Made by a program: the position numbers and the translations under genes
Shown: piece by piece, positions 17,489 through 26,723 of the stretch
Numbering within the stretch: the stretch's first letter is position 1
Layout of the letters: the number at the start of each line of letters is the position of its first letter
The notes under the pieces: model-generated
What the model was told of the DNA's origin: nothing
Databases searched by the model: none
The model's input: only the letters and a program-made list of their open reading frames with translations
DNA from: Herbidospora sakaeratensis
GTDB taxonomy: Bacteria; Actinomycetota; Actinomycetes; Streptosporangiales; Streptosporangiaceae
Assembly: GCF_001570525.1 (NCBI RefSeq)
Contig: NZ_BBXC01000019.1
Location: 143,953 to 207,952 of the forward strand
Direction of reading: 5' to 3'
Length of the DNA stretch: 64,000 nucleotides

Positions 17489-18094
17489 GTGACCGTCGCC
17501 TACGACGGGCAGGACTACGCGTTCGATCGTGGCCCCTACGAGGTCGCGGATCTGGATCGCATGCCGAGGGACGCGCGCTACGAGCTCCTCAAGGGATGGA
17601 TCCTGATGTCGCCCTGGCCGATCGTGCCCCACGAGACCGTGGCGGAAAATCTCAGAGACCTCCTGAGGTCTGCCATCAACACGGCCGCAGCCGATCTCGT
17701 CGTCCGCGGGCCGACCGACGTCCTCACCGAGCACGGCCTTCTCATACCTGACGTCGCGGTGATCGATCAGACGGCCGTCGAGCGGTCGACCCGGCAGATG
17801 GGACGAGGCCACGAAGCGCGTGACGTGAGACTGGTCGTGGAGATCGTTTCGCGAGGTAGCGGTAGCGAACGCACCGACTGGTACGAGAAGTTCGACGAGT
17901 ACGCCGCTTCGGGGATTCCCGAATACTGGATCGTCGAGTTCGAGCCGGCGTTGTGCATCACTCGCAACAAGCTCGTGTCCGGACACCGCACCTATGAGCG
18001 GGTGGAAAGGGTCTTCGCCCGGCATCTGTTCGAATCGGAAGCGCCGGTTCCCATCGAGTTCGACCCCGCTGTGCTTTTCGAGGTCACGTCCTAG
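17489..18094 (+). CDS. Uma2 family (DUF820) PD-(D/E)xK nuclease-fold protein
   Basis: A 201-residue protein of the Uma2 family, abundant in actinobacteria and cyanobacteria. The restriction-endonuclease fold residues are visible as LLIPDVAVID and VVEIVSRGSGSERTDWYEK followed by YAASGIPEYWIVE. Biological role of the family is poorly known; nuclease activity is inferred from the fold. GTG 17489 is preferred since a GGAGG site sits eight bases before it; in-frame starts at 17420/17426 lie just downstream of a TATACT -10 (17410-17415) and lack a ribosome site. The stop is shared with the convergent LCP gene in the tetranucleotide CTAG. Confidence 0.8.
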   Translation: MTVAYDGQDYAFDRGPYEVADLDRMPRDARYELLKGWILMSPWPIVPHETVAENLRDLLRSAINTAAADLVVRGPTDVLTEHGLLIPDVAVIDQTAVERSTRQMGRGHEARDVRLVVEIVSRGSGSERTDWYEKFDEYAASGIPEYWIVEFEPALCITRNKLVSGHRTYERVERVFARHLFESEAPVPIEFDPAVLFEVTS

Positions 18095-19374
18095 GCGCAG
18101 GATTCGTCGAGGTCGATCGGCTTGTCGGCCTTCGCCTTCGGCTTGGCGGCCGGGGTCGCCGCGACCGGACGGGCGTCGTCGCCCAGAGCCTCGTCGACCT
18201 TCTGCCTGATCAGGTCCCAATCGGGGTTGCCCGTTCTGATGAGGGGCGGCACGAACTGGAGGCTGGTCAGGTCGGCGTCCTTGACCTTCGGGGCCAGGTC
18301 GATCAGGTCGGGCACCAGGCTGCGCGGGATGTCGGTCGACACGTAGCGTTTGGTCACGTCCGCGATGCGTTCGAAGCCGCGGAGCACCTTCAGCGGGTCG
18401 GCCTGGTCGGCCACCGCGTTCAGCAGGCACTTCTGGCGGCCCATGCGCTGGTAGTCGTCGCTGTCGGTGCGGGAGCGGCCGAACCACAGGGCCTGGGTGC
18501 CGTTCAGGTGGTGGGTGCCGGCCTTGATGAGGCCCTCGCGGTAGGCGCCGAACACGATGTCGTGCTGGACCTTCACCGTCACGCCGCCCATCGCGTTGAT
18601 GATCTGGGCGAAGCCCCGCATGTCGACCATCGCGTAGTAGTCGACGTCGAGGCCGAGGATGTCGCCGACCGTCGACTTCAGCAGGTCGGCGCCGGACTTT
18701 CCGTGGTCTTCGCCCCACTGGAAGACCTCGTTGAGCAGCGCGGCCGGCGGGTAGTCGTCGATGGGCACGTTCTGCAGGTTGCGCGGCAGGGAGAACAGGA
18801 CCGACTCCCCCGTACGGGTGTCGACCGACGCCACGGTCATGCTGTCGGTCCGGGCGCCGGGGCGGTTCTCGGCCGAGTCGGCGCCGACGAGCAGGATGTT
18901 CAGGCGTTCGCGGCCGGCCCAGGGGTCGACCACCGGGGTCACCACCCCGGTCTCCGTCAGGGGCGCCGGGTCGTCGGCGACGAAGACCGTGCTGACGACC
19001 TCGTTCGACACGTACGCCAGCCGTGACGCGTAGCCCAGCGGCGCGGCCACCAGCACGCAGAGCCCGGCGACGGCGAGCAGGGGCAGGCCGAAGCGCACCC
19101 GCCGGGGGCGGATCACCAGCCACGACCAGACGATGACCGCCGCCCACGCCACCGCCAGCACGACCCCGGCGGCGACGACGACGTCGAGCCGCCGCAGCGG
19201 CAGCGTCGGCGCGTTGCCCACGACGGTCGCGGCGGCCGTGAGCAGGGTCAGCCACACGGCCGCGAGGGTCAGGCCGGTGCGGGTGCGGCCGGTCCAGATG
19301 TGCGCGACGCCCCACAGGAGCGTCGAAGCGAGCGTCAGGGTGAGGGCCCTGCGCAGGCTCCGGTTTTCGCGCAT
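18091..19374 (-). CDS. LytR-CpsA-Psr (LCP) family wall-polymer transferase
   Basis: A 427-residue membrane protein. Four or so N-terminal hydrophobic segments (about 10-115) precede an extracellular LCP domain beginning LNILLVGADSAENRPGARTDSM, with the Arg/Asp pair and the SLPRNLQNVPI block that bind polyprenyl-pyrophosphate. LCP enzymes attach teichoic acid, arabinogalactan or other glycopolymers to peptidoglycan. The extra membrane segments are more than the single helix of most LCP proteins. It lies 30 bp downstream of a second LCP gene and probably shares its transcript. The stop overlaps the Uma2 gene at CTAG. Confidence 0.88.
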   Translation of the reverse strand: MRENRSLRRALTLTLASTLLWGVAHIWTGRTRTGLTLAAVWLTLLTAAATVVGNAPTLPLRRLDVVVAAGVVLAVAWAAVIVWSWLVIRPRRVRFGLPLLAVAGLCVLVAAPLGYASRLAYVSNEVVSTVFVADDPAPLTETGVVTPVVDPWAGRERLNILLVGADSAENRPGARTDSMTVASVDTRTGESVLFSLPRNLQNVPIDDYPPAALLNEVFQWGEDHGKSGADLLKSTVGDILGLDVDYYAMVDMRGFAQIINAMGGVTVKVQHDIVFGAYREGLIKAGTHHLNGTQALWFGRSRTDSDDYQRMGRQKCLLNAVADQADPLKVLRGFERIADVTKRYVSTDIPRSLVPDLIDLAPKVKDADLTSLQFVPPLIRTGNPDWDLIRQKVDEALGDDARPVAATPAAKPKAKADKPIDLDESCA

Positions 19375-19404
19375 GACGTCCCGTATGCCCTGTTCGATAC
19401 GGGT

Positions 19405-20811
19405 TTAACGTGTCGTGCAGGTGTCGTGGGTCGCGTCGAAGCCCTCGACGTCCTCGATGCTGGTCTTCGGTTCCTTGAGGCCCTGGTAGTCGGCGCCGAG
19501 CACCAGCACGACCTGCTGCGTCGTGCCGTTCTTGACGTTGAAGGTGGTCGACTTCAAGAGCTCGCGGAAGACACGCGCCGCGCGCGTCTGGCCGTTCGGG
19601 GTGTACTTCACGAACGTCTTCGCGTAGGGCTTGGGCGCGTCCTCGACGCCGAGGATGTGGTAGCCGCGCTGTTCGAGGATCGCGGCCACGTTGGTGGCCA
19701 GGCCCGAGCGGCCCGAGCCGTTCTGCACGACGACGTGGATCTGGCTCTTGGGGATCTTCTGCTCGCCCGATTCGAGCTTCGAGGTCAGCTGGTCTTTGGC
19801 GACCATCGTGAACAGGCCCTTGGCCTGGGGCTGCGTCCACTCGACCCGGCCGGGGCTGGTCAGCGAGTAGTGCCACGGCGTGGTGATGAACCGGATCGAA
19901 CCGGCCTTCAGGCCCTCGGCGCTCAGCGCCAGGTCCTTCAGCACCGACGGGGTCAGCTCGGGGTCGGTGGTGATCGACTTGGTCACCGCGTCGAGCAGGG
20001 CGAGCAGCGCGCCGGGGTTGGCGAGGGTCTCGCCGCTCATCGCCTTCTTCGCCATCGAGGCCAGGAACATCTGCTGGCGCTGGATGCGGCCGATGTCGGA
20101 GCCGTCGCCGAGGCTGTAGCGGGCGCGCACGTAACCGAGGCTCTGTTCGCCGTTGAGGGTCTGCTTGCCGGGCGCGAGGGTCAGCAGGGCCTTCTTGTCG
20201 CTGATGCCGGGTTCCGGTACGCAGACCGGCACGCCCCCCAGCGCGTCGACCATGGCCTTGAAGCCGGTGAAGTCGACCTTCACGTAGTGGTCGATGTGGA
20301 TCTTGGTGAGCGTCTCGATCGTCTTCCAGGTGCAGCCGATGCCGCCCGAGTTGAACGACTCGTTGATCATGCCGACGTGGGCGTTCTGGCCGGGGAAGCC
20401 CTTCCGGGCCCGGCAGGCCGGCAACTGGACGAGGGAGTCGCGCGGGAAGCTGATCAACGTGGCGCCGTCACGCTTGGGGGAGATGTGGGCCAGGATGATC
20501 GTGTCGGTGCGCTCCCCGGCGAAGGAGCCGTATCGGGCGTTCGCGCCGTTGCGCTGGTCGGAGCCCACGATGAGCACGTTCAGCGCCGGGTTGATCTTGT
20601 CGGGCCGGGCGCCGAGATCGGCCGTCGGGATCGACTCGTGCTTGACGTTCGTCGTGACCTTCACATAGCCGGTGACCACGAAGCTCACCGCCCCGACCAC
20701 CACGCCCATGACGGCCGCGATCAGCACCTGCACCCACGCCACCCACAGGCGGCGGGGCCGCTCCTGGATCGGCGGCAGCACCAGCTCCGGACGCACGTCG
20801 ACCTGACTCAA
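19405..20811 (-). CDS. LCP family protein with C-terminal LytR_C domain
   Basis: A 468-residue protein with one N-terminal transmembrane helix (LIAAVMGVVVGAVSFVVTGYV, about 30-50), an LCP domain starting LNVLIVGSDQR with SFPRDSLVQLP and GRIQRQQMFL blocks, and a LytR_C domain near the C-terminus (IHVVVQNGSGRSGLATNVAAIL). It should ligate wall glycopolymers outside the cell. TTG 20811 (LSQVDVRPEL) follows a G-rich ribosome-like site; another TTG at 20865 would add 18 residues. It is the upstream gene of an LCP pair. Confidence 0.85.
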   Translation of the reverse strand: MSQVDVRPELVLPPIQERPRRLWVAWVQVLIAAVMGVVVGAVSFVVTGYVKVTTNVKHESIPTADLGARPDKINPALNVLIVGSDQRNGANARYGSFAGERTDTIILAHISPKRDGATLISFPRDSLVQLPACRARKGFPGQNAHVGMINESFNSGGIGCTWKTIETLTKIHIDHYVKVDFTGFKAMVDALGGVPVCVPEPGISDKKALLTLAPGKQTLNGEQSLGYVRARYSLGDGSDIGRIQRQQMFLASMAKKAMSGETLANPGALLALLDAVTKSITTDPELTPSVLKDLALSAEGLKAGSIRFITTPWHYSLTSPGRVEWTQPQAKGLFTMVAKDQLTSKLESGEQKIPKSQIHVVVQNGSGRSGLATNVAAILEQRGYHILGVEDAPKPYAKTFVKYTPNGQTRAARVFRELLKSTTFNVKNGTTQQVVLVLGADYQGLKEPKTSIEDVEGFDATHDTCTTR

Positions 20812-20883
20812 CGCCCAACCCCCGGGAAAACGGTCCGGGGGCCACCCCCCGGTCAACCGCAGCAAAGTGTAACGACGAATCCC

Positions 20884-21903
20884 CTAATGCCCGGCCGAAA
20901 CCGGCGGTCCGGTGCTTCCGCGAGGATTCAGACTGGCCGCCCGGTCTTCGAACGAACCGGGCTCGGAGCCGTCGATCAGGTCGAGCAGCATACGCGCGGC
21001 GTGCGCCCCATAGGCCGGGATATCCCTGGTCAGGGCGGTCAGCGGGGGGCGTACGACCTGAGAGAGGGGCGAGTCGTCCCAGGCCACGATCGACAGGTCG
21101 GCGGGCACGGCCAGGCCCATCTCCTGGGCGACGGAAAGGCCGGCGACGGCCATGATGTCGTTGTCGTAGACGATCGCGGTGGGCCTGACCCGCGACGACA
21201 ACAACCGCCGGGTGGCCCGCGCGCCCTCCTCGCCGGTGTAGTCGGTGTGCACGACCGGGCAGTCGTCGAGCCCGGCGCAGGCGAGCGCGAACTCGCGGTC
21301 GCGCAGCGTGGTGTGCACGAGTTTCGGCAGGCCCGCAATTCGGGCGATGCGCCGGTGGCCGAGGGCGGTGAGGTAGTCGACGGTCTCGCGTACGGGAGCG
21401 CCCTCGTCGGACCAGACCGGCACCAGCGTGCCCGCGCCCGACGGGTCGCCGATGACGACGACCGGCATGCCGAGTTCCTCCATGACCGGCACGCGCGGGT
21501 CGTCGACGTGGAGGTCGACCAGGAACGCGCCGTCGATGCGGCCCTCGCCCCACCAGCGCTGGTGGACGGCGATCTCGCCGTCGTGGTCGCCGACGACCTG
21601 GAGCATGAGCGCGAAGTCGCGCGCCGACAACTCGGCCTCCAGGCCGCTGATCAGCTCCATGAAGAACGGTTCCATGCCGAGGATGCGGGCCGGACGGCAC
21701 AGCGTCAGGCCGATCGCGTTGGCCCGGGCGCCGTTCAGGGCGCGGGCGGCGCTGTTCGGTCGCCAGCCGATTTCATCGGCTATCGCAAGAATGCGCTGCC
21801 GGGTGGACTCCGATACACCGGGCTGCCCGTTGAGCGCATAGGACACCGCACCCTTCGAAACCCCCGCCTGACGTGCGATGTCAGAGATCGTCGGTCTTTT
21901 CAC
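20884..21903 (-). CDS. LacI family regulator of the beta-mannoside operon
   Basis: A 339-residue repressor. The N-terminal LacI helix-turn-helix and hinge (RPTISDIARQAGVSKGAVSYALNG, then NSAARALNG) precede a periplasmic-binding-protein-like sugar sensor domain. It is divergent from the binding-protein gene of the mannoside operon across about 220 bp that contain a perfect TGGGAGCGCTCCCA operator and two GGTTCAGC motifs. CebR/CelR-type regulators use that palindrome and respond to cello-oligosaccharides; here a manno-oligosaccharide is the likely inducer. GTG 21903 is the start (first residues MKRPTISD). Confidence 0.88.
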   Translation of the reverse strand: MKRPTISDIARQAGVSKGAVSYALNGQPGVSESTRQRILAIADEIGWRPNSAARALNGARANAIGLTLCRPARILGMEPFFMELISGLEAELSARDFALMLQVVGDHDGEIAVHQRWWGEGRIDGAFLVDLHVDDPRVPVMEELGMPVVVIGDPSGAGTLVPVWSDEGAPVRETVDYLTALGHRRIARIAGLPKLVHTTLRDREFALACAGLDDCPVVHTDYTGEEGARATRRLLSSRVRPTAIVYDNDIMAVAGLSVAQEMGLAVPADLSIVAWDDSPLSQVVRPPLTALTRDIPAYGAHAARMLLDLIDGSEPGSFEDRAASLNPRGSTGPPVSAGH

Positions 21904-21930
21904 GAACCCACCCCGTCGTGCGACTTAACT

Positions 21931-22003
21931 GGTTCAGCTTATATCAGCCTATTGACACCCCCGTCATGCGGAATTTACGGTCTCGGTACTTATCCGGTTC
22001 AGC
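21931..22003. promoter_or_regulatory. Two GGTTCAGC motifs in the LacI/mannoside intergenic region
   Basis: GGTTCAGC occurs at 21931-21938 and 21996-22003 in related contexts (AACTGGTTCAGC and ATCCGGTTCAGC). The second resembles the AACCGGTT core common to LacI-family operators. They flank a TTGACA hexamer at 21952-21957. They may be extra operators or part of the autoregulatory promoter; the evidence is modest. Confidence 0.3.
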
Positions 22004-22028
22004 CATGAATCACGCATTGGGATCTCCC

Positions 22029-22044
22029 TTGGGAGCGCTCCCAA
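22029..22044. promoter_or_regulatory. CebR/CelR-type operator
   Basis: TTGGGAGCGCTCCCAA is a perfect 16-bp palindrome containing the exact 14-bp TGGGAGCGCTCCCA box known for CebR in Streptomyces and CelR in Thermobifida. It lies 77 bp before the binding-protein ATG. This links the operon to a beta-glucan or beta-mannan sensing regulon. Confidence 0.85.
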
Positions 22045-22120
22045 CACGTCGGCCGGGGGCTCCCACCGGCCGACCCATCGGGGTTGGCCAGTTTGTGTGT
22101 GGATGCAAGGAGTAGAGACG

Positions 22121-23878
22121 ATGCGGAACCGCGCTACCCGGTTTCTGATCCCTATCGTGGCCGCGGGCTTACTCGCGGCCGCGTGTACGAGTGGCGGCAC
22201 CCCCACCCCCGCCCCGGGAGCGTCGGCGCCGGCCGCTCCGGCTCCCGCCGCCGAGGGCGGCGCCTTCCCGCGGAACGAGACCCTCTACACCAGCGGCACC
22301 CAGTGGGGGCCGCCGGCGAACTTCAACCCCATCCGTGAGTGGGACTCCGCGACCGGCACCAAGGGCCTGGTCTACGAGACGCTGTTCCACTTCGACCCGG
22401 TCGCCGGGAAGCTCACCCCGTGGCTGGCCCAGAGCGGCGCGTGGGTCGACGACACGACGTACGAGGTCAAACTGCGCCAGGGCATCACCTGGTCGGACGG
22501 CAAGCCGTTCACCGCCGACGACGTCAAGTTCACCTTCGAACTCGGCAAGATGGAGACGGTCCCCTACCACAACCTGTGGAACTGGCTCTCGGGCGTCGAG
22601 GCGCCCGACGCGTCGACCGTGCGGTTCAGCTTCTCCAAGGCCAACTACCAGCAGTGGGACTTCAACATCTACAGCCGGTCGATCGTGCCCAAGCACATCT
22701 GGGAGGGGCGGGCCGAGAAGGACGTCCTGGACGGGATCAACGAGAACCCCGTCGGGACCGGCGCGTACAAGTACCACAGCCACGACCAGGACCGCGTCGC
22801 GTGGGTGAAGAACGACACCTGGTGGGGCAAGGCCCAGCTCAACCTCGACCCGAAGCCGAAGTACATCGTCGACATCGTCAACTCCTCCAACGAGGTGGCG
22901 ATGGGCCTGCTGCTGCAGAAGGGCCTCGACCTCTCCAACAACTTCCTGCCAGGCGCGGCCAACCTGGTCAGCGGCAACTTCGGCATCACGACGTTCTACC
23001 CCGAGCCGCCCTACATGCTCTCGGCCAACACCGCCTGGCTGGTGCCCAACACCACCAAGAAGCCGCTGGACGACGCGGCGTTCCGCAAGGCGCTGGCCAC
23101 CTCGGTCGACGTGAAGAAGATCGTCGAGGGCGTGTACGGCAACCTCGTCAAGCCCGCCAGCCCGACCGGCCTGCTGCCGCAGTGGGACCAGTTCGTCGAC
23201 CAGGCGGTCGTCGGCCAGAAGGGCTTCGCGTTCGACACCGACAAGGCCAAGCAGATGCTCGCCGCCGCCGGTTACAAGGACGGCAACGGCGACGGCATGG
23301 TCGAGAACAAGGACGGCTCGCCGATCGCGCTCAAGCTGATCGTGCCGGCCGGCTGGACCGACTGGATGGAGGCCATCCGGGTCATCGCCACCGGCGCCAA
23401 GGCCGCGGGCATCAACGTCGAGGCCGAGTTCCCCGACTACAACGCGCTCGTCGAGGCCCGTAACACCGGCAAGTTCGACCTGGTCATCAACAACGAGCGC
23501 CAGCTCTCGAACTCGCCGTACACCTACTTCGAGTACGTCTTCCAGCTGCCCGTCCAGGCCCAGCAGAACACCGTGAACTTCGGCCGGTACGAGAACGAGG
23601 AAGCCTGGAAGCTGGTGCAGCAGCTCGACGGCATCAAGACCGACGACGTCGAGGGCATGAAGAAGGTCTCCTCGCAGATCGAGGGCATCATGCTCGACGA
23701 GATGCCGGTGATCCCGCTCTGGTACAACGGCCTCTGGTCGCAGGTCAGCAGCAGCGTCTGGAAGAACTGGCCCTCCAGCGAGGGCAGCGCGCCCAAGTCG
23801 GCGCCCACGATGTGGCGTAACTGGCTCGAACTCGGCGGCTTCGAGTCGCTCGCGTCGCTGCAGCCGGTCGCTCCCTAG
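22121..23878 (+). CDS. ABC substrate-binding lipoprotein, family 5 (oligosaccharide/peptide type)
   Basis: A 585-residue lipoprotein with signal peptide and lipobox LAAAC (Cys near 26), a Pro/Ala linker, then a DppA/OppA-like fold with the characteristic YEVKLRQGITWSDGKPFTAD block. Family-5 proteins carry peptides, nickel or, in several bacteria, cello- and manno-oligosaccharides. The downstream beta-mannosidase, sugar kinase and ManA argue for a beta-mannoside cargo. ATG 22121 has an AAGGAG site. A 13-bp hairpin after the stop probably raises its expression relative to the permeases. Confidence 0.88.
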   Translation: MRNRATRFLIPIVAAGLLAAACTSGGTPTPAPGASAPAAPAPAAEGGAFPRNETLYTSGTQWGPPANFNPIREWDSATGTKGLVYETLFHFDPVAGKLTPWLAQSGAWVDDTTYEVKLRQGITWSDGKPFTADDVKFTFELGKMETVPYHNLWNWLSGVEAPDASTVRFSFSKANYQQWDFNIYSRSIVPKHIWEGRAEKDVLDGINENPVGTGAYKYHSHDQDRVAWVKNDTWWGKAQLNLDPKPKYIVDIVNSSNEVAMGLLLQKGLDLSNNFLPGAANLVSGNFGITTFYPEPPYMLSANTAWLVPNTTKKPLDDAAFRKALATSVDVKKIVEGVYGNLVKPASPTGLLPQWDQFVDQAVVGQKGFAFDTDKAKQMLAAAGYKDGNGDGMVENKDGSPIALKLIVPAGWTDWMEAIRVIATGAKAAGINVEAEFPDYNALVEARNTGKFDLVINNERQLSNSPYTYFEYVFQLPVQAQQNTVNFGRYENEEAWKLVQQLDGIKTDDVEGMKKVSSQIEGIMLDEMPVIPLWYNGLWSQVSSSVWKNWPSSEGSAPKSAPTMWRNWLELGGFESLASLQPVAP

Positions 23879-23890
23879 CCAACCCGTCTC

Positions 23891-23924
23891 GGCCCTCCCC
23901 GGCACTGCGAAGCCGGGGAGGGCC
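23891..23924 (+). terminator. Intercistronic hairpin after the binding-protein gene
   Basis: Perfect 13-bp arms GGCCCTCCCCGGC (23891-23903) and GCCGGGGAGGGCC (23912-23924) around an 8-base loop, without a T tract. Such stems between a binding-protein gene and its permeases usually stabilise the upstream mRNA or reduce readthrough. The ribosome site of the next gene follows immediately. Confidence 0.6.
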
Positions 23925-23943
23925 TCCCTAGGGAGAACCCCTC

Positions 23944-24939
23944 TTGCGTCGCTATTTCGGCAGGAAACTGCTCATCTACGGGCTGACCTTCTTCATGGCC
24001 GTGACCGTCAACTGGCTGGTGCCGCGCCTCATGCCGGGTGACCCCGTCGCGAGCATGCTGGCCCGGGCCCGGGTCGCGCAGCCCGAGGCCCAGGAAGCCC
24101 TGCGTGTCTACTACAACAACCTGTTCGGCTTCGACCTCCCCTGGTGGCAGCAGTACCTGAACTCCTGGGGGTCCCTGTTCCGCGGCGACTTCGGGATCAG
24201 CCTGTGGGCGTTCCCGACGCCGGTCGCCGACCTGCTCACCCGGGCGGTGCCCTACTCGCTGGCGCTGCTCGTGCCGTCGATCCTGCTCAGCTGGGTGGTC
24301 GGCAACCGGCTCGGCGCGCTCGCCGCGCGCCGCAAGGTGCTGGACAACACCGTCCTGCCGGTCTCGTACGTGCTCACCGCCACCCCCTACCTCTGGCTGG
24401 CCGCCCTGATGGCCTGGGGCTTCGGGGTCGTGTGGGGGATCTTCCCGGTGGCCGGCGGCTACAGCTTCTCGATGACGCCCTCGTTCACGTGGGACTTCTT
24501 CGTCGACCTGTTCTGGCACTGGTTGTTGCCGTTCTCGTCGTTGTTCCTGGTCGCGCTGGGCGGCTGGGCGATCGGCATGCGGAACGTGATCATCTACGAG
24601 CTCGAATCCGACTACGCCAACTACATGTCGGCGCTGGGCGCCCCCCAGAAGCTCATCCGGCGGTACGCCTTCAGGAACGCGGTGCTGCCGCAGATCACCG
24701 GTCTGGCGCTGCAGCTGGGCGTGCTGGTCGCCGGCGCGCTGGTGACGGAGATCGTGTTCTCCTATCCGGGCCTCGGGTCGCTGATCCTGGCGGCCATCCA
24801 GAACAAGGACTTCTTCCTGCTCCAGGGCGCGTTCCTGTTCATCGTGCTGGGCGTGCTGATCGCCAACTTCATCATCGACGTCGTCTACGTGATCGTCGAT
24901 CCCCGTACGCGAGTCGGAATGGTGGGTGCCGCGGCATGA
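23944..24939 (+). CDS. ABC permease, DppB type
   Basis: A 331-residue membrane permease with about six transmembrane helices. The N-terminus (RRYFGRKLLIYGLTFFMAV) and the long periplasmic loop after LVPRLMPGDPV are typical of the DppB/OppB family, and the inner-membrane coupling loop includes YMSALGAPQKLIRRYAFRNA. It forms the first half of the mannoside channel. TTG 23944 is the start, preceded by AGGGAG. The stop overlaps the next permease start as ATGA, so translation is coupled. Confidence 0.88.
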   Translation: MRRYFGRKLLIYGLTFFMAVTVNWLVPRLMPGDPVASMLARARVAQPEAQEALRVYYNNLFGFDLPWWQQYLNSWGSLFRGDFGISLWAFPTPVADLLTRAVPYSLALLVPSILLSWVVGNRLGALAARRKVLDNTVLPVSYVLTATPYLWLAALMAWGFGVVWGIFPVAGGYSFSMTPSFTWDFFVDLFWHWLLPFSSLFLVALGGWAIGMRNVIIYELESDYANYMSALGAPQKLIRRYAFRNAVLPQITGLALQLGVLVAGALVTEIVFSYPGLGSLILAAIQNKDFFLLQGAFLFIVLGVLIANFIIDVVYVIVDPRTRVGMVGAAA

Positions 24940-25778
24940 AGACGGAGGCGCTCTACTTCGCGGTCCGCAACACGAAGCTGCTGGTGGGGGCCGGGATCAT
25001 CCTGGTCCTGCTGGGCATCGGCGTGATCGGCCCGTTCTTCATCGAGAAACCCCCGACCGAGTACGTCGGCATGCAGATGCAGCCGCCCGGCGCGGAGTAC
25101 TGGCTCGGCACCAACACGTTCGGGCAGGACCTGTGGGCCCAGTTCGTGCACGGCCTGCGTACGACGTTCCTGGTCGGCGCCCTCGGCGGCGGCATCGCGG
25201 CCGTCATCGGCATGGTCGTCGGGTTCCTGGCCGGCTACAAGGGCGGCTGGATCGACGAGATCCTCAACATGCTCACCAACATCGTGCTGGTGCTGCCGAC
25301 GCTGGCCGTGCTGTTCATCCTGAACGCCTACATCGGCGTGCGCAGCGCGGGCATGCAGGCCCTGTTCATCGGGCTGACGCAGTGGCCGTGGGCGGCCCGG
25401 TCGATCCGCGCCCAGACCTTCTCGCTGCGCGGCCGCGACTTCGTCGACCTGGCCCGGCTCAGCGGGGTGGGCTCGGGCCGCATCATCGCGCGCGAGATCG
25501 CCCCGAACATGAGCTCCTACCTGCTGCTCACGTTCATCCTGCTGTTCGGCGGCTCGATCCTGATCGCCTCGTCGCTCGACTTCATCGGCCTCGGCCCGAC
25601 CGACGCCGTCTCCCTCGGCCTGATGCTGCAACAGGCCCACCAGTGGAGCGCGATGCATCTGGGCCTGTGGTGGTGGTTCGTCCCACCCGGGGCCGGCATC
25701 ACCCTCATCGTCGGCGCCCTGTACGTCGCCAACGTCGGCCTCGACGAGGTGTTCAACCCCAAGCTGAGGGAGTTGTAG
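24936..25778 (+). CDS. ABC permease, DppC type
   Basis: A 280-residue partner permease. One N-terminal helix (LLVGAGIILVLLGIGVIGPFF) is followed by the WLGTNTFGQDLWAQFVHGLR block typical of DppC/OppC, then five more helices and the coupling loop DFVDLARLSGVGSGRIIAREIAP, given here in two parts: DFVDLARLSGVG and SGRIIAREIAP. The stop TAG is immediately followed by the ATG of the first ATPase. Confidence 0.88.
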   Translation: MKTEALYFAVRNTKLLVGAGIILVLLGIGVIGPFFIEKPPTEYVGMQMQPPGAEYWLGTNTFGQDLWAQFVHGLRTTFLVGALGGGIAAVIGMVVGFLAGYKGGWIDEILNMLTNIVLVLPTLAVLFILNAYIGVRSAGMQALFIGLTQWPWAARSIRAQTFSLRGRDFVDLARLSGVGSGRIIAREIAPNMSSYLLLTFILLFGGSILIASSLDFIGLGPTDAVSLGLMLQQAHQWSAMHLGLWWWFVPPGAGITLIVGALYVANVGLDEVFNPKLREL

Positions 25779-26723
25779 ATGACCCTGGAAGTGGACGACC
25801 TCAGGGTCTACTACCGGACCCTGAAGGGCGACGTCCAAGCCCTCGACGGGGTCTCGTTCGGCCTGCGCGACGGCGAGATCCTGGGCCTGGCGGGGGAGTC
25901 GGGCTGCGGCAAGACCACCCTCGGCAAGGCGCTGATCCGTCTGGACGGCCGGATGAAGCACGTCGGCGGCTCGGTGACCCTCGACGGCCAGGTGCTGCCG
26001 ATCGGCGAGGACGCCAAGATGAACCCCTACCGGTTCAAGCAGGTGTCCCTCATCCCGCAGTACTCGATGAGCGCGATGAACCCGACCCGCAAGATCGGCC
26101 GCATGGTCAGGGAACTGCTCGAATCGCGCCGCGAGAAGCTCGACCTCGACGAGCTGCACCAGCGCCTCGAACTCGTGGAGCTGCCGAAGGACGTGCTCGG
26201 CAAGTACCCGATCGAGCTCTCCGGCGGCATGAAGCAGCGCATGGTCATGGTCATCTCGACCCTGCTCAACCCGTCGCTGCTGATCGCCGACGAGATCACC
26301 TCGGCCCTCGACGTCTCCACCCAGAAGGCCGTCGTCACCACGCTGAAGGGCTTCCGCGACCGCGGCTTCGTGAAGTCGATGATCTTCATCACCCACGACA
26401 TCTCGCTGACCAACCAGCTCGCCGACACCATCATGGTCATGTACGCCGGGAAGCTGGCCGAGAAGGCCCCGGCCTCGACCGTGGTGAACGCGCCGAAACA
26501 CCCGTACACCCAACTGCTGATCTCCTCGCTCCCCGAGGTCGGGGTGCGCTACGCCGACAAGCGCCTCACCGGCATCCCGGGCAACCCGCCGTCGCTGCTC
26601 AAGCCCGAGCCCGGCTGCCGGTTCCGGGCCCGCTGCCCGCTGGCCTTCGAGAAGTGCGCCGAGGACCCGCCTCCGGTCGAGGTCGAGAAGGACCACGTCG
26701 TCGCCTGCTGGAAGGCCGCCTGA
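25779..26723 (+). CDS. ABC ATP-binding protein, DppD type
   Basis: A 314-residue ATPase with Walker A GESGCGKTT, signature ELSGGMKQRM, Walker B SLLIADEITSALDV and switch His (FITHDIS). The usual ADEPT reads ADEIT, an exchange outside the catalytic acid. The C-terminal extension characteristic of peptide/oligosaccharide transporters (CRFRARCPLAFEKC near 280-295) is complete; its cysteines can bind an Fe-S cluster in some relatives. Start and stop abut or overlap the neighbours, so it is inside one operon. Confidence 0.9.
   Translation: MTLEVDDLRVYYRTLKGDVQALDGVSFGLRDGEILGLAGESGCGKTTLGKALIRLDGRMKHVGGSVTLDGQVLPIGEDAKMNPYRFKQVSLIPQYSMSAMNPTRKIGRMVRELLESRREKLDLDELHQRLELVELPKDVLGKYPIELSGGMKQRMVMVISTLLNPSLLIADEITSALDVSTQKAVVTTLKGFRDRGFVKSMIFITHDISLTNQLADTIMVMYAGKLAEKAPASTVVNAPKHPYTQLLISSLPEVGVRYADKRLTGIPGNPPSLLKPEPGCRFRARCPLAFEKCAEDPPPVEVEKDHVVACWKAA

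Noticed and set aside
19300..22008. Long forward open frame across the LCP and LacI genes
   Set aside because: It lies antisense to three clear genes and has no ribosome site or domain.
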